This document shows positions 21,685 through 32,623 of a DNA stretch of 64,000 nt, piece by piece. This DNA is from Sclerotiophoma versabilis. Its lineage: Eukaryota > Ascomycota > Dothideomycetes > Pleosporales > Didymellaceae. Under the pieces are notes generated by a model that was given only the letters and a program-made list of their open reading frames with translations, had not been told where the DNA came from and did no database searches. The stretch covers positions 2,294,001 to 2,358,000 of the forward strand of contig JAAROD010000080.1 of the NCBI GenBank assembly GCA_012274445.1, written 5' to 3'. The translations under genes were made by a program, and so were the position numbers. Positions within the stretch are counted from its first letter, which is position 1. Every line of letters begins with the position of its first letter.

Positions 21685-23391
21685 ATGCCTACACCATCCG
21701 AAAGAAACCTCAGTGGTGGGCCGTACCACGGGCAAGCTCTTGGACCTGGCGAAATACGACTCCTCGCCATCTTTTGGATTGACAGCAAACCAGAACTCTG
21801 GACGACGCGCTGCACAGTCAGCGACAGACCCAGATTTGACACCATCTCTCATGTATGGGGTACGGCACCCGCCTCTTGTACGGTGATGTGCAATGGCACA
21901 CAGCTGTCGATAATACCGACCCTACTTGATATGCTTGTGTACTCGCATTTCTACAGGCCGGACCCGTTGCGGCCTGTATAGATCGATGCTGTATGTATCA
22001 GTCAGGATAACCAAAACGAAAAGGCCGAACAGGTTCTACTGATGCATCAGGTGTTCTCACATGCCAATAGTGTCATCGTATGGTTGGACTACTTTACAAA
22101 TGAAATGGCGTTCTTCATCACAAGTATAAATGAAATCAAAAACCAGTCGGCTGAAGAACCGGCGATCAGCGAAATAACTCAGAACTGGCCGTCTATTAAC
22201 GACCTTTTTTGGATAGGATATTCAGCTGTTATCCGCAGATTGGTTCAAACACTTGTGGACATGCCAAGAAATAGTGCTTGCACAAAGGTCGATCCTGCTC
22301 TGCCGTCGCTTGTGGCTAGATTTCGACCAGCTACTGGATTTCAAGTCGGTAAGCGTTTGTGATTTGCGCCATGACTTTGGCACGACAGATAATGTAGATT
22401 TTCGCACCACAAGCGAGCGCGACACCATTTCAACAATCCGTCAACAACAGTGTATGCACGTCAATTTAATACCCGAGGTGCTCCATCGACTGCGCCGCAG
22501 GCAAGTTACGGAAGAGATCGATCGCATCTGGGCCCTATATGGGCTGTTTCGTGAAGATGTTCGAGCCGAGTTGGCACCTCTGATTGATTACAGTGACGCC
22601 GCGCGCAAACAACATTGGCGGAACCTAATCAACTGCATGAAGAGCATACTTTGATTGAGTCAGCAATTGACTGTGTTGAGCATCCCTGCTTCAGAAAGAC
22701 CCAGACTGGCACATCTTCCATCTTGGTGTCCAGATGTCGCAGGAAGAGGAAAGGTCTATCGACTTTTGGAAGGCTCGTGGTATGAGGGCATACATGAAAT
22801 GAATCAGTGTATTATGAGTGACGGAAACAAGGAAATAACTTTTGCAAGACGGTGTGCTATAGCTCCACATGAGGACATAGACATTTCAGTGAACCAAGAA
22901 AATAACCTCTTAAATATCCGTGTTTTTGAGGTGGACACTATCGCCCGTGTCGTTGAGAATAAGCGTTTGATAGCGGCATGGGTTTATACCAAAGATTTTG
23001 AGAGTCACGGTGAGGACTTCAACGACTGTATCCTACACATATTTCCGCTATGGCGTAGCTGGCAGTGGAACTTGCTCGTCGTACTTGCAAATGATGCGAA
23101 GATGGAGACTCGAATATCCCATGGAATTATCTCATTACGTTCTTCACAGATCACCGTATTACAGAACTCGCGAGGGTTACAATTTAGGGTTCGATGCAGG
23201 TTCTCAGAAGAAGTGATTACGATTTGTTGTCGGGCGACAATAGGCATATTATCGGGGCTTGCCTAGGAACGTTTAGTGAGATGGTCGAATGTTCTTTCGT
23301 CAGCACTACACGAGGATACTTCGGCCTTGCAGCTCCAGGATGCAAGCCTGGCGACAAAATCTGTGTCTTCTACGGGGGATCAGCTTTATAG
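21685..23391 (+). pseudogene. Broken HET-domain (heterokaryon incompatibility) gene
   Basis: HET proteins trigger cell death on fusion of unlike fungi. The remains read in order: RFDTISHVWG (first HET motif), IDAVCISQDNQNEKA (second motif), HLWTCQEIVLAQ (third motif), then LAHLPSWCPDVAG and, near the end, GYFGLAAPGCKPGDKICVFYGG, all standard for HET proteins of about 550-600 residues. Breaks: an in-frame TAG at 21979-21981 directly before IDAVCIS, where the family has tryptophan (TGG to TAG); a frame change between about 22190 and 22235; an in-frame TGA at 22652-22654; and another frame change near 23200-23225. One frame change might be an unrecognised intron, but the two stops in conserved text argue for a pseudogene. 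Confidence 0.85.
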
Positions 23392-26300
23392 ATTATCCGC
23401 TAGTGCGAGGTGAGCACTGGCTACAAACCTGCAAGTAGGAATTCAAAGCAACTGTGGGAGTTTGTGGGAAGTGCATACATATCACGCCTCATGGGTCAGC
23501 GAACGAACGATGATGCTCGACAAGGACCAGATCAGATATTCACACTGGACTGACAAGGTGAGCTCATGGCATTTTCGAACGTAACAATGCAAAGCATTGC
23601 CGAATCATGAAGGTACCTGAGAGTCCTTCACTCTGTGTCACCAATCTCACTCATGTTGTCAGTAACTCGCTCACACTCGAGCCAACGCCGCATCTACTTC
23701 TTCATCAAAATTCAACGCTCTCAGTATCTCAAAGGTCTGCATTTACTGTCCACCAGACTCCATCATGCCGCCACTCAAAGGTATGTTACTATACCTCCTC
23801 TTTCCACTCTTCCTGACATTACACAGACTCCTACGCAAATCTTGATCAACTCATGACCATCACCATGCTCTTCCTCGACGAATACAGCGGCACGTATCGA
23901 TCGTGCCAAGACTTGCGCACCAAGCTCAATGCGTTCCTCGACGAAGAGTACGACGGCGATTTATCCTGGCTGAATAGGGAGAAGGACATGGACGTCTTGG
24001 TCATCTTGGTGGTCAAGAGTGGGGGTGTCAGTGTTGGCAAGTCTACACGATGCCTTTCACTTACAACACTGACAAAGGTTGCAGCTCAGGTTGAGACCTT
24101 GAGCAACAATGCCACAAGGGCGGTCGCGGATCCTGGCCAGAGGTGAAGGCGAAACGTTGTTTTGGCCATACCTGTATTTTGTCTAGGAGACATTATGTAC
24201 AAACTCTACAGAGACATGCATACACGCAGCGAGGCCTATCTGAAAGATCTTGGTTGATCAATGAAGGTTACAAGTGAAGCATAGATGTGGAAGGCTTTGG
24301 AAATAGCAACGTCTAGTCAATATGATCGACGCTCCCAGACTTGTCATCGTTCATACCTCGTATTGAGTAAACTGTTTTGTCTTGCACTCCAGGTAGGTCT
24401 GCACGTCAGCATCTATAGTTTCCAGCACTCTTCAACTTCTTCATCCTACTTGATATTTTCAAGCACATGGCCTTTGTCATCAGCATCGATTAAGTCTTTG
24501 GGGACAGACTCATCCTTGATAGTGCGCAACATGTGTCCCAACTTCACCAGAGGATATGCTCCCTCTGCTGCGGATCCATAGACAAGAAGTACGTACGGAC
24601 CAATGTGCTTCAGACCGAAGAAGTAGTTGAAGTGGATTTTATGTCTTAAGCGTTCCAGTTCTGGCAGCGGTATGGTATTGTTCGATGTTGTGACGCAGAG
24701 GGATAAGAGATCTTATCACAATGACGGTGCGAAGATTGCCGCCGATGAATCCGTCGAATTAAGCATCGGCGGATCCTGGTAACTCTAGGTTTAGATTCTG
24801 CACGTAAACGTACATCCAATGGTAAGTTGTTTCATTTTATCTAGGTAAAGGCGAAGGTGTCTGAGCTGACCTCTCATCAGGTCCATTTGCTGCTATTCCA
24901 CAGATCATGTACCCACGGTGGTCGTAACTAGCGAGCTTAGTTTTGCGCCTACATTGAATAGCCGATAGCAGTCTTCATACTTTCAAGACATCAATCATTA
25001 TTTCATGTTGATGCTGATATACAGGTTAAGTCGACATAGTATTGGGAGTAAAGTGCCGCACCAGCTTTCTCTGAATATGCCAAATAGTGGAGTGGCTGGT
25101 ATATGGAATAACTGCAACAATTGGAACGGTAAGACCATTCTACTATATATATGCATCTTATCAACAGAGGTGCTTAGGTACAGGTACATGCCTCACAGAG
25201 CCCGAAGAGCTCGAAGAGGCCTGTAGACACAGGGCGAAGCTATGATTCCGTTCTCGAACTTACTAACATCTGTTGTTCTAAGAGTCTGTTCTGCAAAACA
25301 ATGTGAATGAATCAAGATCGAAGCGGCATACGTGATGTTGCCTGAGAAGGTAAGACGTAGACTCCATGACGTACGAGCGACTCCGCATTTCGGAAGCCCC
25401 ACTTATCCCGTGTCGGCCTCCTTGGGTACAACGACACATCCCATCACAGCGTGGGCAGTACCACCAAGTTCACCATTCGGTCTCAATAACTAATGATGCT
25501 ACCTTCACGGACTTCTTTTCTTCCATCAAAGGGTGTCGGATGTTGCTACCCTACTGCCGAGTGACCAGGATAAGGATTGTAGCGCGTGCCACGGCTAGAA
25601 TCAATCCCGACCGCGTGAACCTTAAAGACAAGAGCTGAAGGGACGTTCTCGTGTCTTAGCACCATGCATGGCATTTATCGAGAACTGCTACCGTTGCTTC
25701 GTTGAGCTTGAAGATGTGTCGTTTCGAAGGACACACGATCGGCAACCAATCCGCAGCGTGACCAATACAAGAAAGCAGCAAAAGCGATGATCGTATCCTT
25801 CGCGTATGTGAGGGCCGTGGCTTGAACATCTGACCCGGTACTCATAGCACCCTGTCATGTAATCACGCAGGCGGGAAGGCAGTGCTGTGGGGCTCCGCGG
25901 ACACAAAACTCCAAGAAAGCCTAACCCTTTACACCTTGGCTCGCAACAACATTGGTACTCCACCCAACAACTTTCGAATTCTGTGGCTACGTGCTGGCTT
26001 TCGCTTCCTACCAGGTTTTAGCACCGTCGAAAGCCGCTGAACACTGCTGGTGTGATTCAGAGTCTACTCTTTCTTCATCGGAAGACGACACCGATATCTT
26101 GGAGATCGACCTGCCTGCAATAATCTTTTGGGGCAGAAGGTAGTCAAACGATAGAATACAAGGATTTGCCAACTCTACAATCACATTGCCATTACTAAGC
26201 GACGGGCTTCCATTACACTGGTACCCGTCATACTGATCTAGGCTCTGATGTCTGGCGGTTTTTTGAAGCTCGGAAGCATCCTTAGCTACACAATTTTTTT

Positions 26301-27873
26301 TGACATAATGAATTCAGAAAATCTGACAGAAGTTCGCGTCTATAGGTGCAGTGATGGTAGTTCCAGCCAGACCGAGCATCCTAGACAACTATCTACGCAA
26401 TTAGTCTTCCTAAAGCAGCAGTACTTCACGAAAATGCAGACCCCTCTTAAGCCGGATTCGACAGAACAGCACATGTCGAGGCCTTCCCCACTGCCATGGT
26501 GACGGGTGAAACGTCCGCTTTGCTTTAGTGCTTCGGAAACGAGCTTTTTCACTTGAGTCGCAAGATTCCAGTCATTACGTCCTTAGCTTGCGTTCGGTGG
26601 AGCGTTAAAGTCCTTCCGCCTTCTCTTGGCCGCCAAGAGGAGAAGCTTGTCGATCCGCGGCGGAGGGCTCACTAGCTTGCTGGAAGCGAACCCTACCGCC
26701 TGGGCGACGTTCACGATGACATGGTGGGCAGAATCTAACTGTACTTTCGGAACCTTTTAATGTGGGAATCCTATACAGCAGCATCCGTATGCACATATAC
26801 CATATTGATGCTGAACATCCTGCTGCCGGGCGCAGGGTGCTTGTTTCCCAGCTGATCTACTGCCGAGCACATCAGATAATTTTGAACTCAGCAATAGTCA
26901 CGACATTTGCGACAAGTACTATCTGGTGAAAAGCACAGGCTTTTAGATACCGATCGGATCGTACCATGTACAAGCTGGATCAGGCTGAACGATACGCTGG
27001 CACCTGAACACTCAATCACTATGCTGAAAGAGTAGACGCCCCTGATGATCTAGTTCACAGCAGGCTACATAAAGACGTTTGACCAAATTCCGGGTTACCA
27101 ATTGGTTTGCAGTTGTGCCCAGTACCCGGATACAGCTCCGCAATCACCCCGCAAAACTGAGCTGATAGGCTTGCGCCCAAAAAGCTTGTCTTGGATTAGT
27201 GTTAGCTGTGTTCGAACAACTTCGTCCTTACCAGACTGGCACAGTAACAGCCTTCAGAGCTGTCAGTGCGACAAAAGTTTTGCGTGCAAACAACGCAGGT
27301 CGAAGGGTCGAATAGCTTCCATGACAGCCAAAGTAATCCCGGTTAGAGACATCGTTCTTTACAAGCATGGTGTAGGCAGCATCAGTGACCGGTCAGAGCA
27401 GGGAACCGTCAACACTTCGCTTCAGAAACACTTGGCAGATGTTGTCCGATATCCCTAATTGTCATCACATGTGTGGAGCGAGTCGAGGCTTGCGTACTTG
27501 GACAAGAGCTGAGGTTAAGAAGCCGAACCACTCTTTACCAGCAGAAAGCGGCAAGCCATCTTAATTGATCGTGCTCAGGCACTGGCTGTGTCCTGCAGCT
27601 TCGCGTATTGGATAGCATATTCAATAGTCTCTGCACAGATGGGGCCTAGAAGATAAATTTAAGACCGTTCAGATGATCCGCGGGCAGTGCTGGGCCAGCG
27701 TTGGTTGTGATGTCAATCGAGCATAGGAATGCAGAGTCTTGGAGCTCAACATGTCCAAAATCTATATAACTCACGCTAGATCTCGACATCCAAAAGACAT
27801 TCCATCTTCCGACTTTGACCACTCCACTATTGTTTCCATCGCTTCAAAGAACACTCAGAACCCATCATCTGCA
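23392..27873. other. Gene-poor accessory stretch
   Basis: About 4.5 kb without a supported intact gene. Apart from the fragment at 24446-24712 I found only short open stretches, including a Cys-rich one on the minus strand at 25688-25963 that I could not identify. Base composition is not strongly AT-rich, so heavy repeat-induced point mutation is not evident by eye. No terminal repeats or transposase/reverse-transcriptase motifs were recognised. Confidence 0.5.
24446..24712 (-). pseudogene. Orphan coding fragment of unknown family
   Basis: An 88-codon open frame without its own ATG reads smoothly as protein: LSLCVTTSNNTIPLPELERL, then FNYFFGLKHIGPYVLLVYG, then YPLVKLGHMLRTIKDE, ending DDKGHVLENIK before a TAG. 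It could be the last exon of a gene whose 5' part is lost, since a stop lies just upstream and no acceptor-linked exon is clear. A 9-bp inverted repeat (CCGCCGATG / CATCGGCGG) lies at about 24751-24785, just upstream. I cannot name the family. Confidence 0.3.
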
Positions 27874-28519
27874 ATGAAATTTACACTGATCGTCGTCCCG
27901 GCCTTGATGAGCGCCATCGCTCTCGCTGCCCCAGCTCCCACCATCTGGGACAAGAGCTGCATCCACGAGAAGCCATACGTCCACTATCCCGAGAACTACA
28001 AGGGCTGCTTAGCCTACAATGCCGACGAGATAAAATACAAGCTCAAGTGCATCTGGTACGAGCCAAAGGTTAAGCACTGCAAGCCTGACAAAGACAAGTG
28101 GGAGGATAAGGTAAGACAATCTCGCATCCCGAGCGCTTCTCGATCGTGGTTGGCACGGGGTCTTTAAGATATCGTGTCTTCCATGCGGTAGCTATGAAGC
28201 CAAGTTCCATAGCTAACATATCTGGGCTGAAAAGGATAAGCAAGACAAGGAGAAGTACGAAAAAGATAAGCACGACAAGGAGAAGTACGAGAAAGACAAG
28301 CACGACAAGGAGAAGCACGACAGGGAGAAGCACGACAAGGAGAAGCACGACAGGGAGAAGCACGACAAGGAGAAGCACGACAAGGAGAAGCACGACAAGG
28401 AGAAGCACGACAAGGAAAAGTACGAGAAAGATAAGCACGACAAGGAGAAGTACGAGAAAGAGAAGTATGAGAAAGAGAAGCACGACAAGGAGAAGTACCG
28501 TAAAGATAAACACGACTAA
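27874..28519 (+). CDS. Small secreted protein with KHDKE pentapeptide repeats
   Basis: The ATG at 27874 begins a clear signal peptide (KFTLIVVPALMSAIALAAPAP). The mature N-terminal part (about 60 residues) has four cysteines (SCIH, KGCLAY, LKCIWY, VKHCKPD). Exon 1 ends at 28110 (GTAAGA donor); the intron is 28111-28234 and exon 2 starts DKQDKEKYEKDK. From there the protein is almost pure Lys/His/Tyr/Asp/Glu in five-residue units (KHDKE, KYEKD, KHDRE). A TAA at 28517-28519 ends it at about 173 residues, but the same frame continues with KKHDKKKHDKKK after the stop, so the stop looks new. A TATA-like TATATAA lies near 27763. An extracellular charged-repeat protein, perhaps metal- or wall-binding or an effector; function unknown. 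Confidence 0.62.
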
Positions 28520-28556
28520 AAGAAGCACGACAAAAAAAAGCACGACAAAAAAAAAG
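28235..28556 (+). repeat. 15-bp coding tandem repeat (AAGCACGACAAGGAG)
   Basis: Around 20 imperfect copies of a 15-bp unit lie head to tail; the centre (28290-28410) is nearly perfect. Differences are mostly CAC/TAC, GAC/GAA/GAG and AAG/AGG swaps that keep the charge pattern. Because the unit is a multiple of three and stop-free, five of six frames stay open here, so the other long open stretches over this array are shadows. The 3' end degrades into A-runs after 28530. Confidence 0.9.
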
Positions 28557-29449
28557 GCGCGTTTCACTTAATCACAATCCAGTCTCATATGGACGCTAAC
28601 TGCTCTCAGGCCGAAAAGAAGAAGGCACGAGATCAAGTCACTGCCAAGGGATCAAGAATGGTCGAGTGTCTCTGCTTCTCCGGCTACAATGCTAAGAGCA
28701 TCACACTCCCTTGCTTGAGTCAGCTTTTGTCATTCATGCCTGACGTCCATGGTAATTATTAGGAGTTCAAAGTATTCGCTCAAGTACGCAATCCCTCTGC
28801 GGCTTATTTAGTATATTCCTTAATGTAATCACTGTCTGCAAACTATTACCTGCCTCTGCTGGCATTTGACTGAGATCAATCAAATTATGGCCAGCGGTTA
28901 CACCTTGAAGTGCACAACGAGCCAGCCTTCTATGAACATCCAGAGCAAAATTTCGATAGATATTCCCATATACCTTTGGCTTCGATCCCTCATGAAGTAT
29001 TTGTACTCTGTAGCGCATGCGTTCATGGGTCATATTAAAAGCTCTCTTTTCAAACCCATCTCTTGGCATTCTAGCAGCCAGTATTATGGGTGGTTACCAC
29101 TACGCATTACTGCAGCACCATGCGAGAGGTAACAGTGAAGATTTTAAGCCGGAAAGCAGCTGCTGTTTTTTAGGAAATCAACTGTAGTACTGTACTGACA
29201 GTCACATGGACGATTTTCAACGGAGAAGGGGAACATAGAACCTGTAGCGGCTTTGCCTGCTTGCCTTTCAGCTGCATAATACAACTTACGAGATTGAGAA
29301 AAACATCCGCGCAATATGACTCGTCCCCGTTGTAAGTCTTGTCTCAGCTGAAGGCGTTTATCTGTCGTGTGTCTTCGCCATCACACGCGTGCTCGTATTC
29401 ACGTTGATAGGTAGCAGTAACAATGCTTGATCCATACAGTGACCCGAAG

Positions 29450-30300
29450 ATGCTCATAGGTCAGCAGCATTGACGGCGTGTCGTATCGTGAAGGTGTTCT
29501 TGAGAGCGCCCGATCTGCATTGACAAACAGATTGTAGGGTCCCATCTCTCGATTCTTCATCGTTTTGTCTGCCATGAAGATGATCCAATGCAGTCTCTGG
29601 ATTTGCTCCATACTCGGGCAGGATTCGTAAGATCTTTCTCTTCCCTAATCCCATGGTGAAGTAGAGTGGGCTGTCCGTCAACTCCTGCAGGTATGCAGTC
29701 ATCAGTAATGGCGCCCATGTTCAAAGCTGCCATTACAAGTTTGCGACTTGCATGCTTTTCAGCGGTTGAGAGCGGGCAACTCATATAGCTGGTGTAACTC
29801 CTATGCAGATTTAAATAAGCATCTTTCGAAACTCCAAGGCCTTCGCCGTATCGCCTTTTTCGCATACGGCTTTGAAGACAGTCGATAGCCACCGAGTGTC
29901 ATCCTAACGTCTCCATGCCTTAAATTCTTGGATAAAATCTGGATCCTGAACTAGACAAATCCACGTCTCGAACCATCTCTGACCGAGGAAGGACGTATGT
30001 TCGTGGTAGACCTGGATCGGGAGTAAAGCCATCCACCACTGCTTTCTAACTAGTGCTGCATCAATAGCGTCTACGAAACAGCTTTCGAATTTTTCCATGT
30101 GTTGTTTGTACCGCTGCTTCTCGAAACACTTGACGATGGCCTTCACGATGTTGACGTAACCTTCGACGGCAGCGATAATAGGCAATTTTACAAATACAGG
30201 GCCCTTCTGCCATACAGGATCTGTATCGGTATCCAGGGAATTCTTGCGCGCAGCAATGGTTCCGATAGCGGCGGTGGCTGCAGTTTCGTGGCATTCGGTA
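29450..30300 (-). pseudogene. Degenerate ankyrin-like gene, paralogue of the gene at 46364
   Basis: Read on the minus strand from about 30300, one frame gives AATAAIGTIAARKNSLDTDTD, then LPIIAAVEGYVNIVKAIVK and CFVDAIDAALVRKQW. This lines up with AAAAAVGSLQALRTAL, PLVAAATHNQLEIVRAIVK and CFVDTIEIVFHAGIAAALKNK of the gene at 46364. In the same frame a TAG at 29904-29906 interrupts, then STVFKAVCEKGDTAKALEF continues, followed by more stops, then LTDSPLYFTMGLGKRKILRIL and YGANPETAL (compare YNPIYLTLIYKQSEIVEEIL and LGANPNGG). Thus it is the same family broken mainly by stop codons rather than shifts. No F-box-like start was found upstream. Confidence 0.7.
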
Positions 30301-32623
30301 TGGTTTGAGAGGCGCGGGCGAAGTCAGGCTGGGCTTGGCAGGCGAGACTTTGATGATGATAGTGAATCATGATATTCCTTAGAATCTTGCGACCGGCGTT
30401 GCCCTTTTTAGGGAACACTTGAATGGGTTGTTTTGCAAGGGTTTCGCATTCGATGCAGCTATGGGAGGTGCCTACGCTTTGTTAGGATGCAGTGTTCGGT
30501 CGAAGCTTAGACCCTTGGAACAGTTCGGTTCTGGGCAACAAACAAGTGGCTGGCATGCATACTTATAGTTGACCAACTGCTGCCTCCACGTCTTAAAGAC
30601 ACCCGAATTGTTGCACGGGTACGTGATGGTGCGCTGAAATACTTATGGAGGCAAGCTCACAAGCGACAACTTGGTGAGACGTCGTATGAACTGTGTCCTT
30701 GTGGGGATCAACGGCTTTTTGTGTGTCGGTGCACGACGGTGCAAGTAAGGGGAGTGAGGTACACCCATTCTGCTTTGTGGCAAACTCGAACTTTCGCTGC
30801 AATTAATATACCTGGTGTCCTTGTAAAGCTATTAATACTAGATTGTCGGTGTGCTCATGAGCATGGGCATGATAGTTCTTCTGGTGACTGAGCTAGTCTG
30901 CAGTTTACAAAGACTGACGTTGCCCACCTCCATGTGCTCAGGCACGCGCGCCAGGACAAACAGCATGATAAAATCAGCCAAGGTGAACAGATTGTTTTCG
31001 ATGTAGACAGGGTGCCAAAATTGCAATAGCTGGGCAAAGGCTCACCGCTACTAAGGGGAGAACGACAGTGGATAGTGGGTAGCGATTGGTTGATGATCAA
31101 GGAGCCCCTGACGCTGACGCTTGTGGTGGTAGTCGCAAGATAGGTCCCAGGTCTGGAACTGTGAAGACTAGATCTAACATTCCCGTGGAGATGACCATGT
31201 TACGAGCGAGAGTCGTGAGGTGTCCTGACTGATCTAAGAAGATAGACACAATCGTGATTGATAGTAAGAACGAATCTGTCTCCAGTTCAGAGGGTCAACA
31301 TACATTAGACGATACCTAATTTCCACGCCAAGGACGGGGTGCATGCCTTTTCCCAGGAATTCGGCGGAGCTTTCTTCCTCCACAGACAATCCCAGCAGGC
31401 CTCGGCACGTACAAACCTTGTCGTACATGAAAAAGCCCAGATCTAGGTCAATTGACACGCGCTGGGGCTTTCAAAGTTCCGGATTATTTTCTTGGCTGAG
31501 CTTGGAGTTGCAAATTGTTGGAGAAGAGGTGGAGATTATCTGGAGCTTGGAGTAGCGTGGGGGTCATGTCTCCAAACAGACGCCGCTAGACATGTTGCCG
31601 GAGAGCCGCACGACTCAAGCGCAATGGGGATGCATGAAAAGCTTGGTCTGGCAGACAGAGGGTAAGGCATGACCCACCTGTGAGCTGATTGTACGGTGCA
31701 TAGCTGATAGTTCTGGCCTAGAGTTGAGAGCTGTCCATACTGATTCGGAAACAGGCTGGGCCATGGAAGGTCCATCTTCAGTTCTATAAGTCGTGTGATG
31801 TCGGAGACTGGAGTCCCCATGGCACCATGTTCCGTGTCTCGCCATCCGATAGATTGTGGAGCCTAGCAGAGCCCCAGGTGCGAAGGATGAATGTAACCCC
31901 ACACGCAGCAGGAAAAGCGTGGGGCGTAGTTTCCCTTGCGGCAAATCAGACTTCACGAAACGCCGACATCATCGCTCTTGCAAGCTTCTCAGAGCCTCAT
32001 CCGACCTTCAGCCGCGGCGGCAAGGCGGGTCTGCAACACTAGCGGCGTTGTCTTGCATGCGGCTCAACAAATCCTCGAAAACTAGACTAGTGGTCTTGTT
32101 TGGTGAGTTGCAGCGCAGCACATTGCATGGGTGTGGCGGCTGCTGCTGCTGCTGCCTCAAAACCGCGGCGACTACAGCAAGCCGCCTCTAAAGCCGACCT
32201 CTGCGTCGCCCCCACGAGTCATGCACTTGGCATCAACAGGACCCTCGAGACGAATGACAGAAGTCGGGCCAAGCAGTCGCATTCAGTAGATCGGCGGCGC
32301 CGTTGACGCTCAAATTCCCCGCATTTTGCACCTCACCCAAACAGGAAACGGATGCGCTGTCTCATAGGCGCACGGCGTGCTTGGCTGCCAGGCCTTGGAA
32401 AATTTCTGTCCAGCGCGAGATGAGTGATGTAACGGTGAACTGGAGGCGTGGGGTAAGTGTGGTAACAACATGGAGGTCCCGCAAAATGGAACACTGGGGT
32501 CGGCACATGGACACGGAAACGAGCATCCGGCTCAGAGTATAAGAGTTGGATGATCCCTACCTGGCAGGAGACACGATTTGACGTTTCGAAGTCGGTCGCA
32601 CTCATTTTGTTGTAGTTCTGACA
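30301..32623. other. Gene-poor stretch, including MFS promoter
   Basis: No intact gene. A minus-strand stretch (about 30838-31026) reads NNLFTLADFIMLFVLARVPE, which resembles the C-terminal helix motif of glutathione S-transferases (FTLAD), and may be a remnant. Minus-strand text at 31234-31458 (DLDLGFFMYDKVCTCRGLLG) is unidentified. A short CTG run lies at about 32140-32155. The last 300 bp hold the MFS promoter, with a TATAA-like element near 32538. Confidence 0.45.
30838..31026 (-). pseudogene. Possible glutathione S-transferase C-terminal remnant
   Basis: About 60 codons contain the string FTLADFIMLFVLARVPEHM, similar to the conserved Asp-containing helix of GST C-terminal domains. No thioredoxin-fold half is visible upstream, and no exon structure could be built. 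The similarity is short, so this is tentative. Confidence 0.25.

Noticed and set aside
23392..27873. Retrotransposon or heavily RIP-mutated repeat block
   Set aside because: No long terminal repeats, integrase or reverse-transcriptase motifs, and base composition is not obviously AT-rich by eye.
28235..28556. Array considered as CRISPR-like
   Set aside because: Units are contiguous 15-bp coding repeats without spacers, in a eukaryote.
28070..28567. Long minus-strand open frame of Leu/Val/Phe-rich protein over the 15-bp array
   Set aside because: It is the antisense reading of the coding repeat; the 15-bp unit keeps most frames open. The plus strand has signal peptide, splice sites and cysteines.
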